Origin: Enhygromyxa salina
Lineage (GTDB): Bacteria > Myxococcota_A > Polyangia > Nannocystales > Nannocystaceae
Assembly (NCBI RefSeq): GCF_002994635.1
Contig: NZ_PVNL01000092.1
Coordinates: 1-64,000 of the forward strand
DNA: 64,000 nt
Reading direction: 5' to 3'
The notes under the pieces are model-generated. The model did no database searches. It was given only the letters and a program-made list of their open reading frames with translations, and was not told the DNA's origin. Below, in pieces: positions 1-11,726 of this stretch. The first letter of the stretch is position 1. Every line of letters starts with the position of its first letter. The position numbers were made by a program, and so were the translations under genes.

Positions 1-2
1 GT

Positions 3-1091
3 GATGGAGACGGTGATGGCGACGCCGACCCATGCGACGCGCCGCGAGCTGGCGACGTGTGCTTCAACAGCGGTGGCTTCCTGCAGCTGGGCGCGCCGCC
101 AACGACGGTGCTGATCGACTACATCGACGCCGATCTCGAGCTCGACCTGGTGGTGTCGAGCGTCTCGGCGTCGGGCGTGCGCGTGGTCCTGGGGCTCGGC
201 GGCGGCGAGTTCGTCGGCGATCCCGTGATCAGCGGCGTGGGCCTGGGGGTTCGCGGCGTCGCGGCGGGCGACATCGACATGGACGGCTTCAGCGATCTCG
301 CGTTCGCCAACGTGTTCACGCCAGCGGGCACCGGCGTCAGCTACGGCGACGGAACCGGCAGCTTTGGACCGACCCCCTTCGCAACCACCGGCGCGACCCC
401 GCGCTCGGTCGCGGTCGGGCTGATCGACGCCGACGAGTGGCCCGACGTCGCCGTCGTCGACGAGTCTGGCGACGCCGTCTACGTGCTGCTCAACGACGGC
501 CTGGGGGCGGTGCCCGTGAGCTCGAGCGTGACCGTTGGCGCCGAGCCCTACGACCTCGCCCTCGCCGATCTCGACGCTGACGGCGCCGTGGATCTGGTCA
601 CGGCCAACCGCACGGACTCGACCGTGAGCGTGGCCTGGGGGGACGGCGCGGGCGGGTTTGCGCCGGTCCAGGCCGAGGCCGTGGGCGCCGGCCCGCGCGG
701 CCTCGCGGTCGCGGATCTCGACGGTGATCGGCTGCCGGATCTGCTCACCGCCGATCACGACAGCGACACGATTTCGACGCTGCGCAATCTTGGCGACCGC
801 GGCTTCGCGCCCGCGCAGGCGTGGGCGGTGGGGCCGAGCCCCTACGCGGTGCTCGCCGTCGACGTGAGCGGCGACGGCCGGCCTGACCTGATCAGCGCGG
901 ACTCGGGCGCCGACACGATCACCATCTACCCCTCGATCGACGGCGGGTTCGGCTCACCGACGCAATTCTTCGTCGGCGACTCGCCCTTTGATCTCGCGGC
1001 TGCAGACCTCGACGGCGACGATCGCAGCGATCTGGCGGTGGCCGTGTTTGGCGCAGGGACGCTGGCGGTGATGTTGACCGGCGCAGGTTGA
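3..1091 (+). CDS. FG-GAP/VCBS repeat surface protein (5' end outside window)
   Basis: The frame is already open at the left edge, reading an Asp-Gly run (DGDGDGDADPCD) before any start codon, so this is the 3' part of a gene that begins upstream. The visible 362 residues contain about seven repeats of the form D(L/I)D-x-DG-x-x-DL, each roughly 45-50 residues (for example DIDMDGFSDLAF, DLDADGAVDLVT, DLDGDRLPDLLT). This is the Ca-binding FG-GAP/VCBS pattern of extracellular beta-propeller blades. The Gly/Asp linker ahead of the propeller matches lipoproteins elsewhere in the window, so an upstream lipobox is expected. The ligand is unknown. A binding or adhesion role at the cell surface is inference from the fold. 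Confidence 0.85.
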   Translation, partial: DGDGDGDADPCDAPRAGDVCFNSGGFLQLGAPPTTVLIDYIDADLELDLVVSSVSASGVRVVLGLGGGEFVGDPVISGVGLGVRGVAAGDIDMDGFSDLAFANVFTPAGTGVSYGDGTGSFGPTPFATTGATPRSVAVGLIDADEWPDVAVVDESGDAVYVLLNDGLGAVPVSSSVTVGAEPYDLALADLDADGAVDLVTANRTDSTVSVAWGDGAGGFAPVQAEAVGAGPRGLAVADLDGDRLPDLLTADHDSDTISTLRNLGDRGFAPAQAWAVGPSPYAVLAVDVSGDGRPDLISADSGADTITIYPSIDGGFGSPTQFFVGDSPFDLAAADLDGDDRSDLAVAVFGAGTLAVMLTGAG

Positions 1092-1123
1092 GCCGCGGTC
1101 GGCTCTCGCGGTACATTCCGCGC

Positions 1124-1708
1124 ATGCGAGCCCGGTCGATCGCTGGATCCGTACTGCTGTGTTGCCTCACTTGGCCGTTCCTGACCGCCTGCGACGAGGG
1201 CAAGCAGGCCAAGCGCGATGACCTCGAGGCCGCGGGCGCGGCGATGCTCGGCGCGGGCAACGACGACAAGAACAAAGAGGCCGACGCCAAGGCCGCCGAG
1301 GCGCGGCGCAAGGCGTTCCAGGAGAAGGCCGAGAAAGAGGCCGCCGAGAAGGCCAAGCTCGACGCGATCGCGGCCCGGCTGGTCAAGGCCGGCGAGAAGC
1401 CCTCGAAGAACCTCGAGGCCGCCTGCGACTCGCTGATCGTGATCTACGAGGAGTGGATCAAGGTCGTCTACTTCGACGACGACGGCGCGCAGCTCGACTT
1501 CTTCGATCACAAGAAGCAAAACCTCGGCGTACAGATGGCCAAGTGCGCCAAGCTGCAGAGCGTCCCCGCGACCGACTGCATGGTCGAGGTCATCGAGGGC
1601 GTGATGCCCGAGGACTTCTCGGAGGAAGACGCCAAGCTGCTGCAGGCCCACCCGGACTACATGTTCGACAAGTGCATCGCCCAGTTCGCGCCCGAGAAGC
1701 TCGAGTAG
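1124..1708 (+). CDS. Predicted lipoprotein with Ala/Lys/Glu-rich helical region
   Basis: The start was chosen at ATG 1124 because it gives a clean lipoprotein signal: basic MRARS, hydrophobic core, lipobox LTAC with Cys23. An upstream in-frame start at 1088 would add 12 residues before the signal. The 194-residue product has a strongly charged helical stretch (about residues 28-95, rich in A, K and E), probably coiled coil, then a C-terminal domain with four Cys (in AACDSL, AKCAK, TDCMVE and DKCIAQ) that could form disulfides. No family was recognised. It follows the FG-GAP gene by 32 bp, so co-transcription is possible. Predicted location is the periplasmic or outer-membrane lipid face. Confidence 0.8.
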   Translation: MRARSIAGSVLLCCLTWPFLTACDEGKQAKRDDLEAAGAAMLGAGNDDKNKEADAKAAEARRKAFQEKAEKEAAEKAKLDAIAARLVKAGEKPSKNLEAACDSLIVIYEEWIKVVYFDDDGAQLDFFDHKKQNLGVQMAKCAKLQSVPATDCMVEVIEGVMPEDFSEEDAKLLQAHPDYMFDKCIAQFAPEKLE

Positions 1709-1763
1709 CGCTCGTCGTCGCCGGGGTTGCGCGGGCGAGGTCGGTCGCGCACAGTCGCGCCGC

Positions 1764-2984
1764 ATGACGGGTGATCGACAGGCGCTGTCCAACGTCGGGG
1801 GTCCGGTCGAGGCCCGCGGCGACATGGCGTTCCGGTTTCCCCTGGTCGAGGCACTGCGGGCCCAGGACGGCGACGAGCGCTCGCAGCTGATCCACGGATT
1901 CCACGCCTATCCGGCCCGCATGCACCCCGCGGTCGCGCGGGTGCTGTTGCGGGAGTTCAGCGTCGGGCCGGGGTCCGAGGTGCTCGACCCGTTCTGCGGC
2001 AGCGGGACGGTCGCGGTCGAAGCCCTGATCAGCGGCTGGGGGGCGCTGGGTAGCGATCTCGATCCGCTGGCGCTGCGGCTCGCCCGGGTCAAGACGGAGC
2101 GGCGCGGGCCCAAGACGCGGACCCGATTCTTGGACCGGCTCGCCGCGATCGGGGCCGCGTCAGCGGCGAGGGTCCGCGACCGCGACGACGTCCAGGCCAA
2201 GATCTCGGCGGACGAGCGGCGCTGGTATGACGTCCACGTGCTCAAGGAGCTCGCGGGTCTGCTCGAAGAGATCCGCAAGGTCGACGACGAGCGCGACCGC
2301 CTCGCGCTGGAGATGGTGTTCTCCGCGATCGTCGTGAAGTTCTCGCGGCAGCGATCCGAGACCGCGGCCCGAACCGCTGACAAGCGCCTGCGCAAGGGCC
2401 TGGTCACCGAGTTCTTCGTCCGCAAGGGTGAGGAGCTGGCCGCCGCGTGGGCCGAGCTGTCCGCCGCGATCCCTCGTCCGCACCACCTCCCGCGGTTCCT
2501 GCTGTCGGACGCTCGCTCGCTGCCGCATACCCTGGCCGGCGAGTACCGCTGCGACCTGGTCCTGACCTCGCCCCCGTACGGCGGGACCTACGACTACTTG
2601 CACCACCACGCGCGCCGCCACGCGTGGCTGGGGATCAACCCCAAGAAGCTGCGAGAGAAAGAGATCGGCGCGCGCCGCTACCTCTCGCGCGGCAAGGACA
2701 GCGGCGACTCACGCACACGTTGGGACGACGAAATGAATGCGGTGCTGGGATCGATCGCGGAGCTATTGCGACCCGACGCCGTGGCCGTGCTGTTGGTGGG
2801 CGACGCCGAGCTCGGCGGCCAGCGGGTCGCCGCGGACCAGCAACTCGAGCGACTCGCGCCCGGGTCGGAGCTCGAGTTCGTGGCGGCTGCGTCGCAACCG
2901 CGACCCGATTGGCGCGGGGGCCCGCCTCGCCGCGAGCACCTGGTGGCGCTGCGACGGGCGGGGGTCGCTGGTTCGCGCGGCTGA
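1764..2984 (+). CDS. Orphan DNA methyltransferase (amino-methyltransferase class)
   Basis: The 406-residue protein carries an SAM-binding motif I, DPFCGSG (about residues 75-81), followed by GSDLDPLA, and a catalytic motif IV TSPPYGG at about residues 268-274. TSPPY is diagnostic of enzymes that methylate the exocyclic amine of adenine (N6) or cytosine (N4). An upstream FHAYPARMHP element resembles the HxYPxK motif of N4-cytosine-type enzymes and TRM11-like methylases. The motif order I then IV and the helical insert between them (residues 110-230) suggest a family with an embedded recognition domain. No restriction endonuclease, specificity subunit or other defence gene flanks it, so it is called as a solitary methylase. 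The target base and site cannot be read from the sequence. Confidence 0.85.
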   Translation: MTGDRQALSNVGGPVEARGDMAFRFPLVEALRAQDGDERSQLIHGFHAYPARMHPAVARVLLREFSVGPGSEVLDPFCGSGTVAVEALISGWGALGSDLDPLALRLARVKTERRGPKTRTRFLDRLAAIGAASAARVRDRDDVQAKISADERRWYDVHVLKELAGLLEEIRKVDDERDRLALEMVFSAIVVKFSRQRSETAARTADKRLRKGLVTEFFVRKGEELAAAWAELSAAIPRPHHLPRFLLSDARSLPHTLAGEYRCDLVLTSPPYGGTYDYLHHHARRHAWLGINPKKLREKEIGARRYLSRGKDSGDSRTRWDDEMNAVLGSIAELLRPDAVAVLLVGDAELGGQRVAADQQLERLAPGSELEFVAAASQPRPDWRGGPPRREHLVALRRAGVAGSRG

Positions 2985-3205
2985 TCCCCGCGGCTGCTCC
3001 CCGACTCGGCGACTGATCTCCCGCGCCGTTCCTCGAGCGGTCCAGCCGCAGGGTCCTCGAAGCAGGGCAGCCCTTCGCAGGTTCGATGCGGACGGCTCGT
3101 GCGGCGCGGTGCGTTTTGCCCCAAACATGATCACCCGCAAATGCGCGCTGCGGTCGCCAATTCGGTCGCGCGATGTGATAGCTCAGAGGAAGTCCCGGAG
3201 GCCCG

Positions 3206-5992
<2,787 letters not shown>

Positions 5993-5998
<6 letters not shown>

Positions 5999-6347
5999 TG
6001 ACCCCACATAGACCTTCGAGCCCGTCGACGTCCGCGTCGCGGCGGGGAGGTTGGTGTGCAGCCAGGGCAGACCGCGCTCGATCAGCGCGAAGCTGCAACG
6101 GTTGCAGCGACAAGGGGTCTCCGGCGTGCGCAAGCGGGCGAGGTCCTGAACGAACTCATTCGTCCTCTAGACTCTCGAGCAGGACCACCAGCACGCGCTC
6201 CACCAATTGCAACTCCGCGTGGGAGCGCCCGACGATCAAGCCGTGAATACGAGCAACCTCCTCGGGGACGCCGTCGAGCTCTAAAGCGTTGAACATCGCC
6301 GCGACCGAGAGCTCCAGACCCGTACAGTCCTTGCGGAGCGTCCGCAA
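5993..6347 (-). pseudogene. Possible broken small gene between kinase and kinase fragment
   Basis: On the minus strand an ATG at 6347 opens 63 codons that look protein-like (GLIVGRSHAELQLVERVLVV) and stop at 6156. Immediately after, another frame reads on with EFVQDLARLRTPETPCRCNR to a TAA at 5993-5995, overlapping the end of the kinase gene. A frameshift near 6150-6160 would join them into about 115 residues with a CxCxxC cluster. No family is recognised, and either part could be chance in this high-GC DNA. A 17-bp palindrome (6094-6110, arms GCTGCAAC/GTTGCAGC) lies inside. This is offered as a possible remnant only. Confidence 0.3.
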
Positions 6348-6520
6348 TGACGCTCGATCAGCAGGACCTCCCGCGGGCGTGGGAGCCGAGGTTGGAGATG
6401 ATCGTCCAGTTCGGTCGGGGGCTCGCGGCGATCCACGCCGCCGGGATCCTGCACCGCGACCTCAACCCCAACAACATCATCTTTGGTAGCGATGGCCGAC
6501 CGCGTATCGCCGATCTCGGG
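6347..6520 (+). pseudogene. Ser/Thr kinase fragment (catalytic loop only)
   Basis: The 58 codons from ATG 6347 encode one continuous slice of a Hanks-type kinase: an alpha-E helix (VQFGRGLAAIHAAGILH), the catalytic loop HRDLNPNNI, and the start of the Mg-binding strand (RPRIADLG). Everything before and after is missing: no Gly-rich loop, no activation segment, no C-lobe. After IADLG the sequence switches abruptly, at 6520-6528, into the 3' end of a minus-strand gene. The fragment therefore cannot make an active kinase and is a relic of a deletion or recombination. It is not a duplicate of the neighbouring 930-residue kinase, whose loop reads HRDFKPDN. Confidence 0.75.
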
Positions 6521-6766
6521 CCCGCACCTCCCCGAACTCGCAGTAGAAGGGCTCACCCGTGGCACCCGAACCACCCCGAGCAGGCGAACAGCTGCGACCC
6601 TCACAGCACACGGTGTCGTCGTAGATCGGCGCACCGTCGCGGTGGGGCTCGCAGAGGATCGGCTTGCCCGTGTCCGTGTAGACGAGGTCACACAGATCAG
6701 GGGCCCCCCGCTGGTGGCAGTGAGCGTCGCGAAGAACGTGAGTAGTACCTGTAGCTTGATGGACAT
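6477..6766 (-). pseudogene. Small secreted Cys-containing protein, frameshifted in a G/C homopolymer
   Basis: ATG 6766 is preceded by an AAGGAAAG ribosome site and starts a signal-peptide-like N-terminus (MSIKLQVLLTFFATLTATSG). After the run G6C4 at about 6700-6712 this frame turns into nonsense, while the next frame continues with clear protein sequence: LCDLVYTDTGKPILCEPHRD, then YDDTVCCEG and GEPFYCEFGE. One extra base in the homopolymer would join both into a secreted protein of about 75-80 residues with at least five Cys. The intact C-terminus probably ended near EFGE (6528-6539), where the sequence runs into the kinase fragment; the reading frame now continues to 6477. It is either a true pseudogene or a homopolymer sequencing error. 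Function is unknown. Confidence 0.6.
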
Positions 6767-6995
6767 GATGCTTTCCTTCCGCCAGCTGTTGACTGGCAAC
6801 GAAAGCGTCGCACCGCCGACGCGCGCGGCTCGACCGCTGGGTTTTCTGCCGTCCGGCCGGTCGGCACGATGAGCAATGCTGCCCCGCGCAACGCCGTTGC
6901 AACCCAAACGGCTCGCTGTCCTGCGCGGGTCGATGACTCGTCTGGCGCCGCGGGTTGCGAGCGCGTCGCTGCCGCGAGACGATGGCGGCGACAGC

Positions 6996-7277
6996 ATGAG
7001 TGACCTCGACTACTACGCGATCCTCGGAGTAGGCCCGGAGGCGGAGCGCGACGAGATCGAGGACGCCTACCAGCGAGAACTGCGGCGGGCCGAACCAGGC
7101 CGAGTTCGGGTGCTCGAGAAGGCCCGCGCGGTGCTGGTCGATCCCGCCGCCCGGGCGGAATACGACGCTCGCACTGTCGGGTCGGCGTTGATCGAAGAGA
7201 CCGTGACCGCGATCTTGGAAGCCCATCTCTACCCCGGGCGGAAGCGCGCCGCTCCCTTCGGGCGCAGCGAAAGTTGA
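6996..7277 (+). CDS. Degenerate J-domain-like protein
   Basis: The start was chosen at ATG 6996, which places the J-like sequence at the N-terminus. The 93-residue product begins MSDLDYYAILGVGPEAERDE and continues AYQREL, VLEKARAVLVDP and AEYDA, matching helix I/II and helix IV of DnaJ J-domains (typical: DYYxxLGV, AYRxLA, I..AY.vL.dp..R..YD). The HPD tripeptide between helices II and III, needed to stimulate DnaK ATPase, is absent, and that loop is shortened to RAEPGR. It is therefore unlikely to be a working Hsp40 co-chaperone; it could be a J-like adaptor or a decaying gene. It lies in a region of gene debris. Confidence 0.6.
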   Translation: MSDLDYYAILGVGPEAERDEIEDAYQRELRRAEPGRVRVLEKARAVLVDPAARAEYDARTVGSALIEETVTAILEAHLYPGRKRAAPFGRSES

Positions 7278-7582
7278 TCGTCGCAACCTCGAGTTAGCGC
7301 CGCGGGAGTCGGGGCAGCGCTCGCACACCCTGACTCGCGGGCGGCAAGCGTTTCATTCTGGGCCCACGCGGGGTACGAAGCCGCGTGCGTGTCCGTCGAC
7401 GGTGATTCCGTCACGGTTTCTTCGTTGTGATTTCTCATGGTCGATCTTCGCGAAGGGTGATCATTTTGCTCGCCCCAGCGATAGACCCTGATAGCGTTGG
7501 CTTCCGTAACGTCGTCTCCCGTCGGTGAACCGGCCGACCGGCCGCCTCACCAAAAGCCACATTAGCGGCCCGAATCACAATC
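7278..7582. other. Intergenic stretch without a recognisable gene
   Basis: About 305 bp separate the J-like gene from the Tc-toxin remnant. The right half is less GC-rich than the surroundings (for example around 7400-7500), consistent with a promoter region for the downstream gene. No convincing coding frame, RNA gene or strong palindrome was seen. Small open frames on the minus strand here have no protein-like composition. Confidence 0.5.
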
Positions 7583-10250
7583 ATGTCCAATTACACCGTT
7601 TCCGGCCGGGTGGCCGACGACGACGGTGCGCCCGTCGTCAATGCCACCATTACGATTCACGAGGTCACCAGTCTCACTGGCGATTCGCCGCAAAAGGGCC
7701 CGTCGGCCAGCACCGATACCAACGGCATCTACACAATCTCGTGGGCCGAGACGGCCGCGCCCACACGGCTTTGGGACGTATTCGTTCGCGCCCAATTCGG
7801 GGCGGATATTGTCGAGTCCGGGCTGATCAGTGACCTCGAGGCGACCACGATCGTGGATCTCGTGCTCAACACGGACATGTACCAGGCCCGCACCGAGTGG
7901 GGCCAGCTCGAGTCCAAGGTCGCGCCGCTGCTGGGCAACACCGAAGCCAAGGATGTCCCGGTGGATCGGCTCGAGTGGCTCGCGCGGCGGGCCGACGTGC
8001 CCTCCACACACCTCGCGGCCTATGTGCAGCCGCACCGGCTCGCGGACGATCGCATGATCAAGCCGCAGAGCTTCTATGCGTTCTTGCGCGCGGGCCTGCC
8101 GGCTGATCTGCTCGGTCTGCTCCGGGCTGGCGAGCGCGCGTGGACGAGCGCCATGCGTGGCGCGTGGGCCGAGCGGCGGCTTCCTCTGCCCGCCGATGGC
8201 TCCGCAACGGCACAGGAGGCTGAGCTTGCTGAAACGCTCGCGGCGATGCGTGAGCTCGTGATCGACGCTGAGCTCGTTCGGCTGGTCGCAGGCGTCAGTC
8301 AGCGGGCGCTGCTCGACACCGCAGGCTTGTCGGAGTCACACCAGCGAACCTTTGCGCAGCTCTGGCTCACACACGACGGCCCGATCGACGAATTTTGGAC
8401 GGTCGCCGCGACATCGAGCCTCGCCTCTGAGGTTCCGCAGCTGAAGTTCACGGTCCAAGCCGGGACCTTGGTCGGCGCCCACCTGCCGACCCTCGCCGCA
8501 CTTCAGGCGGAGCGCAACGACGCCACGATCACCGAGCTCGCCGACACGGCTGCGTGGAGCATCGCTCAGTGGGACGCGATGCTCGTCAACCGCCGCGTCA
8601 CACCGCCCGATGACATCCCGGGCGCGGACGCGGAGACGGTCCGGCAGACCTACGCGCGCACCTTGTTCAACGTGCTGGAGAGCGCGTATCCGTCCGCGTC
8701 ACTTCGCGCCGCGCTCACGCGTGACCAACCACCGCAGGCCGAGTGGGTCGCCACCTTCTTCAGCAACAATCCTGCGTTCGACATCGTCGACAGCACGATC
8801 GGCCACTACCTCCACGGCGCGACGTCACCATGGGCCGGCATCGCCCCCGCGGATCAGCCCCAGGCCCGCGCCAACCTCGAGCGGGTTCAGCGGGTCTACC
8901 GATTGAGCCCGCCGATCGGCCGCTACGCGACCGCCAAGGCGCTGCTCGAGCAGGGGATCACCTCGGCCACGCAGATCGTCGCCAGCACCCGCAGCGAGTT
9001 CGCGTCACGGTTTGGCGCGTTGCTCCCGAGCGACGACCACGGCCGCGGGGCTGGATCTACGGTCCGTGCTGGGGCACCTCGACTCGGGCCTGCCGCCCTA
9101 TCGCTTTCGCTCCGTCCACGCGCGTGCGTCCGCGTTCGCTGGCTCCCTGCGGGCGCTTGGAGCCAGCTTGTTGTCGGCGATCGAGAAGCGCGACGCCGAG
9201 CAGCTCAGCCGGATCCGCTCGAGTCAGGAGCTCGAGATGCTCGCGCGGATCCGCGAGGTGCGGGTCAAGCAGCGCGACGAGGCCGCCAGCGCGATCGTGT
9301 CGCTCGGGGCGGCGCAGGCGGCAGCCGTCCAACGCAACACCCACTATTTCCAGCTGTTCCAAACCAACCTGACCGCGGAGGAGCAACAGCAATTCGACGC
9401 TGGAGCGAAGGCGCACGAGCAGCGGTCTGCCGCACAGGGCCTACAGCTCGCCGCCTCGATCTCGAGCGCGCTCCCACAGATCAATGTGTTCCCGCCCAGC
9501 GTCTCATTTGGTGGTCTGCAGCTCGCCAACGTCATGAACATGATCTCGTCCGGGTTCAGCTACGCGGCCGCCGAGCAAGACTACAAAGCCGGTCGGGCTG
9601 GCCTCAACAGCAGCTTCTACCGGCGGGCACAGGACTGGGATCTACAATGCAGGCAGGCCGAGTTCGAGGCGGAGCGGCTCGCGCAGGACATTGTGGCGGC
9701 GACGATCCGGCTCGAGATCGCCGAGCGCGAGCTCGACAACCACGCAAAACAAGTCGAGCACGCCCAGGCGGTCGACGCGTACATGCGCACGAAATTCAGT
9801 AATCGTGAGCTCTACGATTGGATGAGCAGTCAGCTGGCGACGCTGTACTTCCAGACCAATCAGCTCGCGTTCGACCTGGCCAAGCGGGCCGAGCGGGCGT
9901 ACCGGCATGAGCTTGCGATCGATCCGGCCGAGCCGCCGATCATCAAATTCGGGTACTGGGATAGCCTGCACAAGGGTCTGCTCGCCGGCGAGCGGCTCGG
10001 GCATGACCTCGAGCGGCTCGATCTTGCGTACATGGATCGGGACGTCCGCGAGCTCGAGCTGCGCAAGAGCGTGTCGCTGGCGGAGGTCGACGCGGAGCAG
10101 CTGCGATCGCTCCGCGAGACGGGGCGCTGCGACTTTGGGATCCCGGAGGTGCTGTTTGACCTCGACCACCCTGGGCACTACATGCGACGGATCCGAGCCG
10201 TGAGGCTGACGATCCCCGCCGTCAGCTTCATGTCGATCATTTTTTGGTAG
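7583..10250 (+). pseudogene. Tc toxin A-subunit remnant (TcA), internally deleted and 3'-truncated
   Basis: The N-terminal part (7583 to about 9050) starts with a transthyretin/carboxypeptidase-regulatory-like domain (YTVSGRVADDDGAPVVNATI, residues 1-95) followed by the helical region of insecticidal-toxin TcA proteins (VDRLEWLARRADVPSTHLAA, QSFYAFLRAGLPADL). At about 9040-9055 the frame is lost. In the next frame the sequence resumes far downstream in TcA, in the LPPYRFRSVHARA / LLSAIEKRDAEQL helical region, and runs through the TcB-binding portion to VLFDLDHPGHYMRRI. Normal TcA proteins are about 2,000-2,500 residues; here roughly 880 remain, so the central shell, neuraminidase-like and receptor-binding parts are gone. 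After RAVRLTIPA (about 10,220) the gene runs directly into an istB fragment. It is non-functional as a pore-forming translocator. Confidence 0.8.
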
Positions 10251-10267
10251 GTCTGTTCGTCGAGCAT
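10217..10267 (-). pseudogene. istB: istB 5' fragment (17 codons)
   Basis: ATG 10,267 begins MLDEQTYQKMIDMKLTA, the typical opening of IS21 IstB helper ATPases, then switches to unrelated sequence that belongs to the antisense of the Tc-toxin gene. The Walker A/B region and everything else of the usual ~250 residues is missing. Confidence 0.7.
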
Positions 10268-11692
10268 GGTCTTGTTCTTGGGGTTCGGGTTGGGGTTCGG
10301 GTTGGGGTTCGGGTTGAAGTTGAAGTCGAAGTTGAGGCTCGAGGTTGTCGTCGTCGGGATCTGTCGGCACGTCGGAGCCGGTCGCGTAGTAGTCACCGCC
10401 GCGTACGTTGTCGTGGGAGATCGGCTCGGGAGTTTGGACAGGGTCCTCGTCCTCGAGGGCGACGCGGTCGAGTCCGTTGCGCAGGATCGCCAGGACGCTG
10501 CGTCGCGTCGGCGCGTTGATCTTCAGCGCCCGCGCGCACGCGGCCTCGACCCTCTCGGTCGAGTAGGTCTTGACGTCGCGGATCAGCGCCAGGCACGAGC
10601 GGTAGCCCTGCTCGGGGTGCGGCTTGTCGGCGATGATCCGCTCGACGACCTTGCCCGTGTTGACGCCGAGCTCGGAGGCCCAGGCGATCACTCGCTGAGG
10701 TGGCCACGCGCCGTACTCACGATGCGACTTGGGACGATGGGCCTCATCGGTGACAAGGTGCCCTTGCGGCCATAGGAGCGCTTGTGGCTGGCGATGCGTC
10801 GACCGTCGAGCAGCAGCTCCACGCTGTTGACGGTCGCGCGGACCCAGACCTTTGTGCCGATCAAGTGGTGCGGCGCGCTGTAGTAGCGGTGATCGAATTC
10901 GACGTGGTGGTCGATGTGGACCTTGGCCGTCTTCCAGTTCGATGGCTCGAAGCGACGCGGGGGCAGCGGTCGTAGGGCCGGCTTGTCGAGCTCTTCGTAG
11001 GCGCTGCGTCGGCAGCCCTCGAGCTTCTGAAACGGCTTGTCGTTCAGAGCCTCGAGCAGCTTGTCGATCGCGACGTTGAGGTCGTCGAGGGAGAAAAAGG
11101 TGATGTTGCGAAGCCGCGCCAGGATCCAGCTCTGGGCGATCTTCACCCCGGTCTCGACCTTGGCCTTGTCCTTCGGCTTGCGGGCTCGGGTGGGGATCAC
11201 CGCCGTCGAGTAGTGCTCGGCAAACTCGGCGAAGCCCGGGTTGATCTCGGGGTCGATTCGGTCGGGCCCACTGACCGCGCTGCGCAGCCGATCGGGGACG
11301 GTGATCGCGGGAACGCCGTCGAAGTACTCGAACGCGCGGGCCGTCGAGGCGATGAACACGTCGCGCTGTTGGGTCAGCGTCGCCTCGGCGTAGGTGTAGT
11401 TGCTCGCGCCGAGCACGGCGACGTAGAGCTCGACCTCAATCACCTCGCCGGTCTCGCGGTCGGCGATCGTCGGCTTCATGCCGGAGTAGTCGACGAAGAC
11501 CTTCTCGCCAGCGCGATGTTCTTGGTGCATCGACGCGTCGACTTGCCCGCGGAATTTTCCATGACGCTCGCAGAACTGAGCGTACTGATAGGGGCGCCGC
11601 TTCTGGGGGTCGTGCACCGAGGCCTCGCGGTACTCGAGTTCGTGCTCGAGACGGAGGACTTCTCGGATTCGTCGCATGGGGTGACGTCGCAT
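10262..11692 (-). pseudogene. istA: IS21 transposase IstA, N-terminally deleted and frameshifted
   Basis: Recognisable IstA features are EHRAGEKVFVDYSG (first catalytic Asp), VPDRLRSAVSGPDR (second Asp), the RKPKDKAKVE block (catalytic Glu), and the C-terminal HREYGAWPPQRVIAWASEL. There are two lesions. First, the N-terminus reads MRRIREVLRLEHEL then jumps straight to EYREAS, so about 90 residues with the DNA-binding helix-turn-helix are missing. Second, a single-base loss near 10,755 splits the gene: one frame ends TLSPMRP while the other continues TDEAHRPKSHREYGAW. The C-terminal frame runs on without a stop through a Pro/Glu/Gln-rich stretch (PEPQPEPQPEP) into the istB start. Not expected to be active. 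Confidence 0.8.
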
Positions 11693-11726
11693 CCGCCGAC
11701 GATGCCGTCGGCGCTGTGCCAGTCAC

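Noticed and set aside
1764..2984. Restriction-modification or defence island around the methyltransferase
   Set aside because: Neighbours are a lipoprotein and a Ser/Thr kinase; no endonuclease, specificity or other defence gene is present.
7229..7438. 69-codon minus-strand open frame between the J-like gene and the toxin remnant
   Set aside because: No ribosome site, no protein-like pattern and overlap with the 3' end of the J-like gene.
9012..9060. Programmed ribosomal frameshift joining the two Tc-toxin reading frames
   Set aside because: The two sides do not belong next to each other in TcA proteins: about half the protein is missing at the join, so a deletion explains the frame change better.
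10270..10335. Hexamer repeat GGGTTC/GGGTTG considered as a CRISPR or telomere-like array
   Set aside because: The units are only 6 bp, without spacers, confined to the istA-istB junction. It is a simple repeat.
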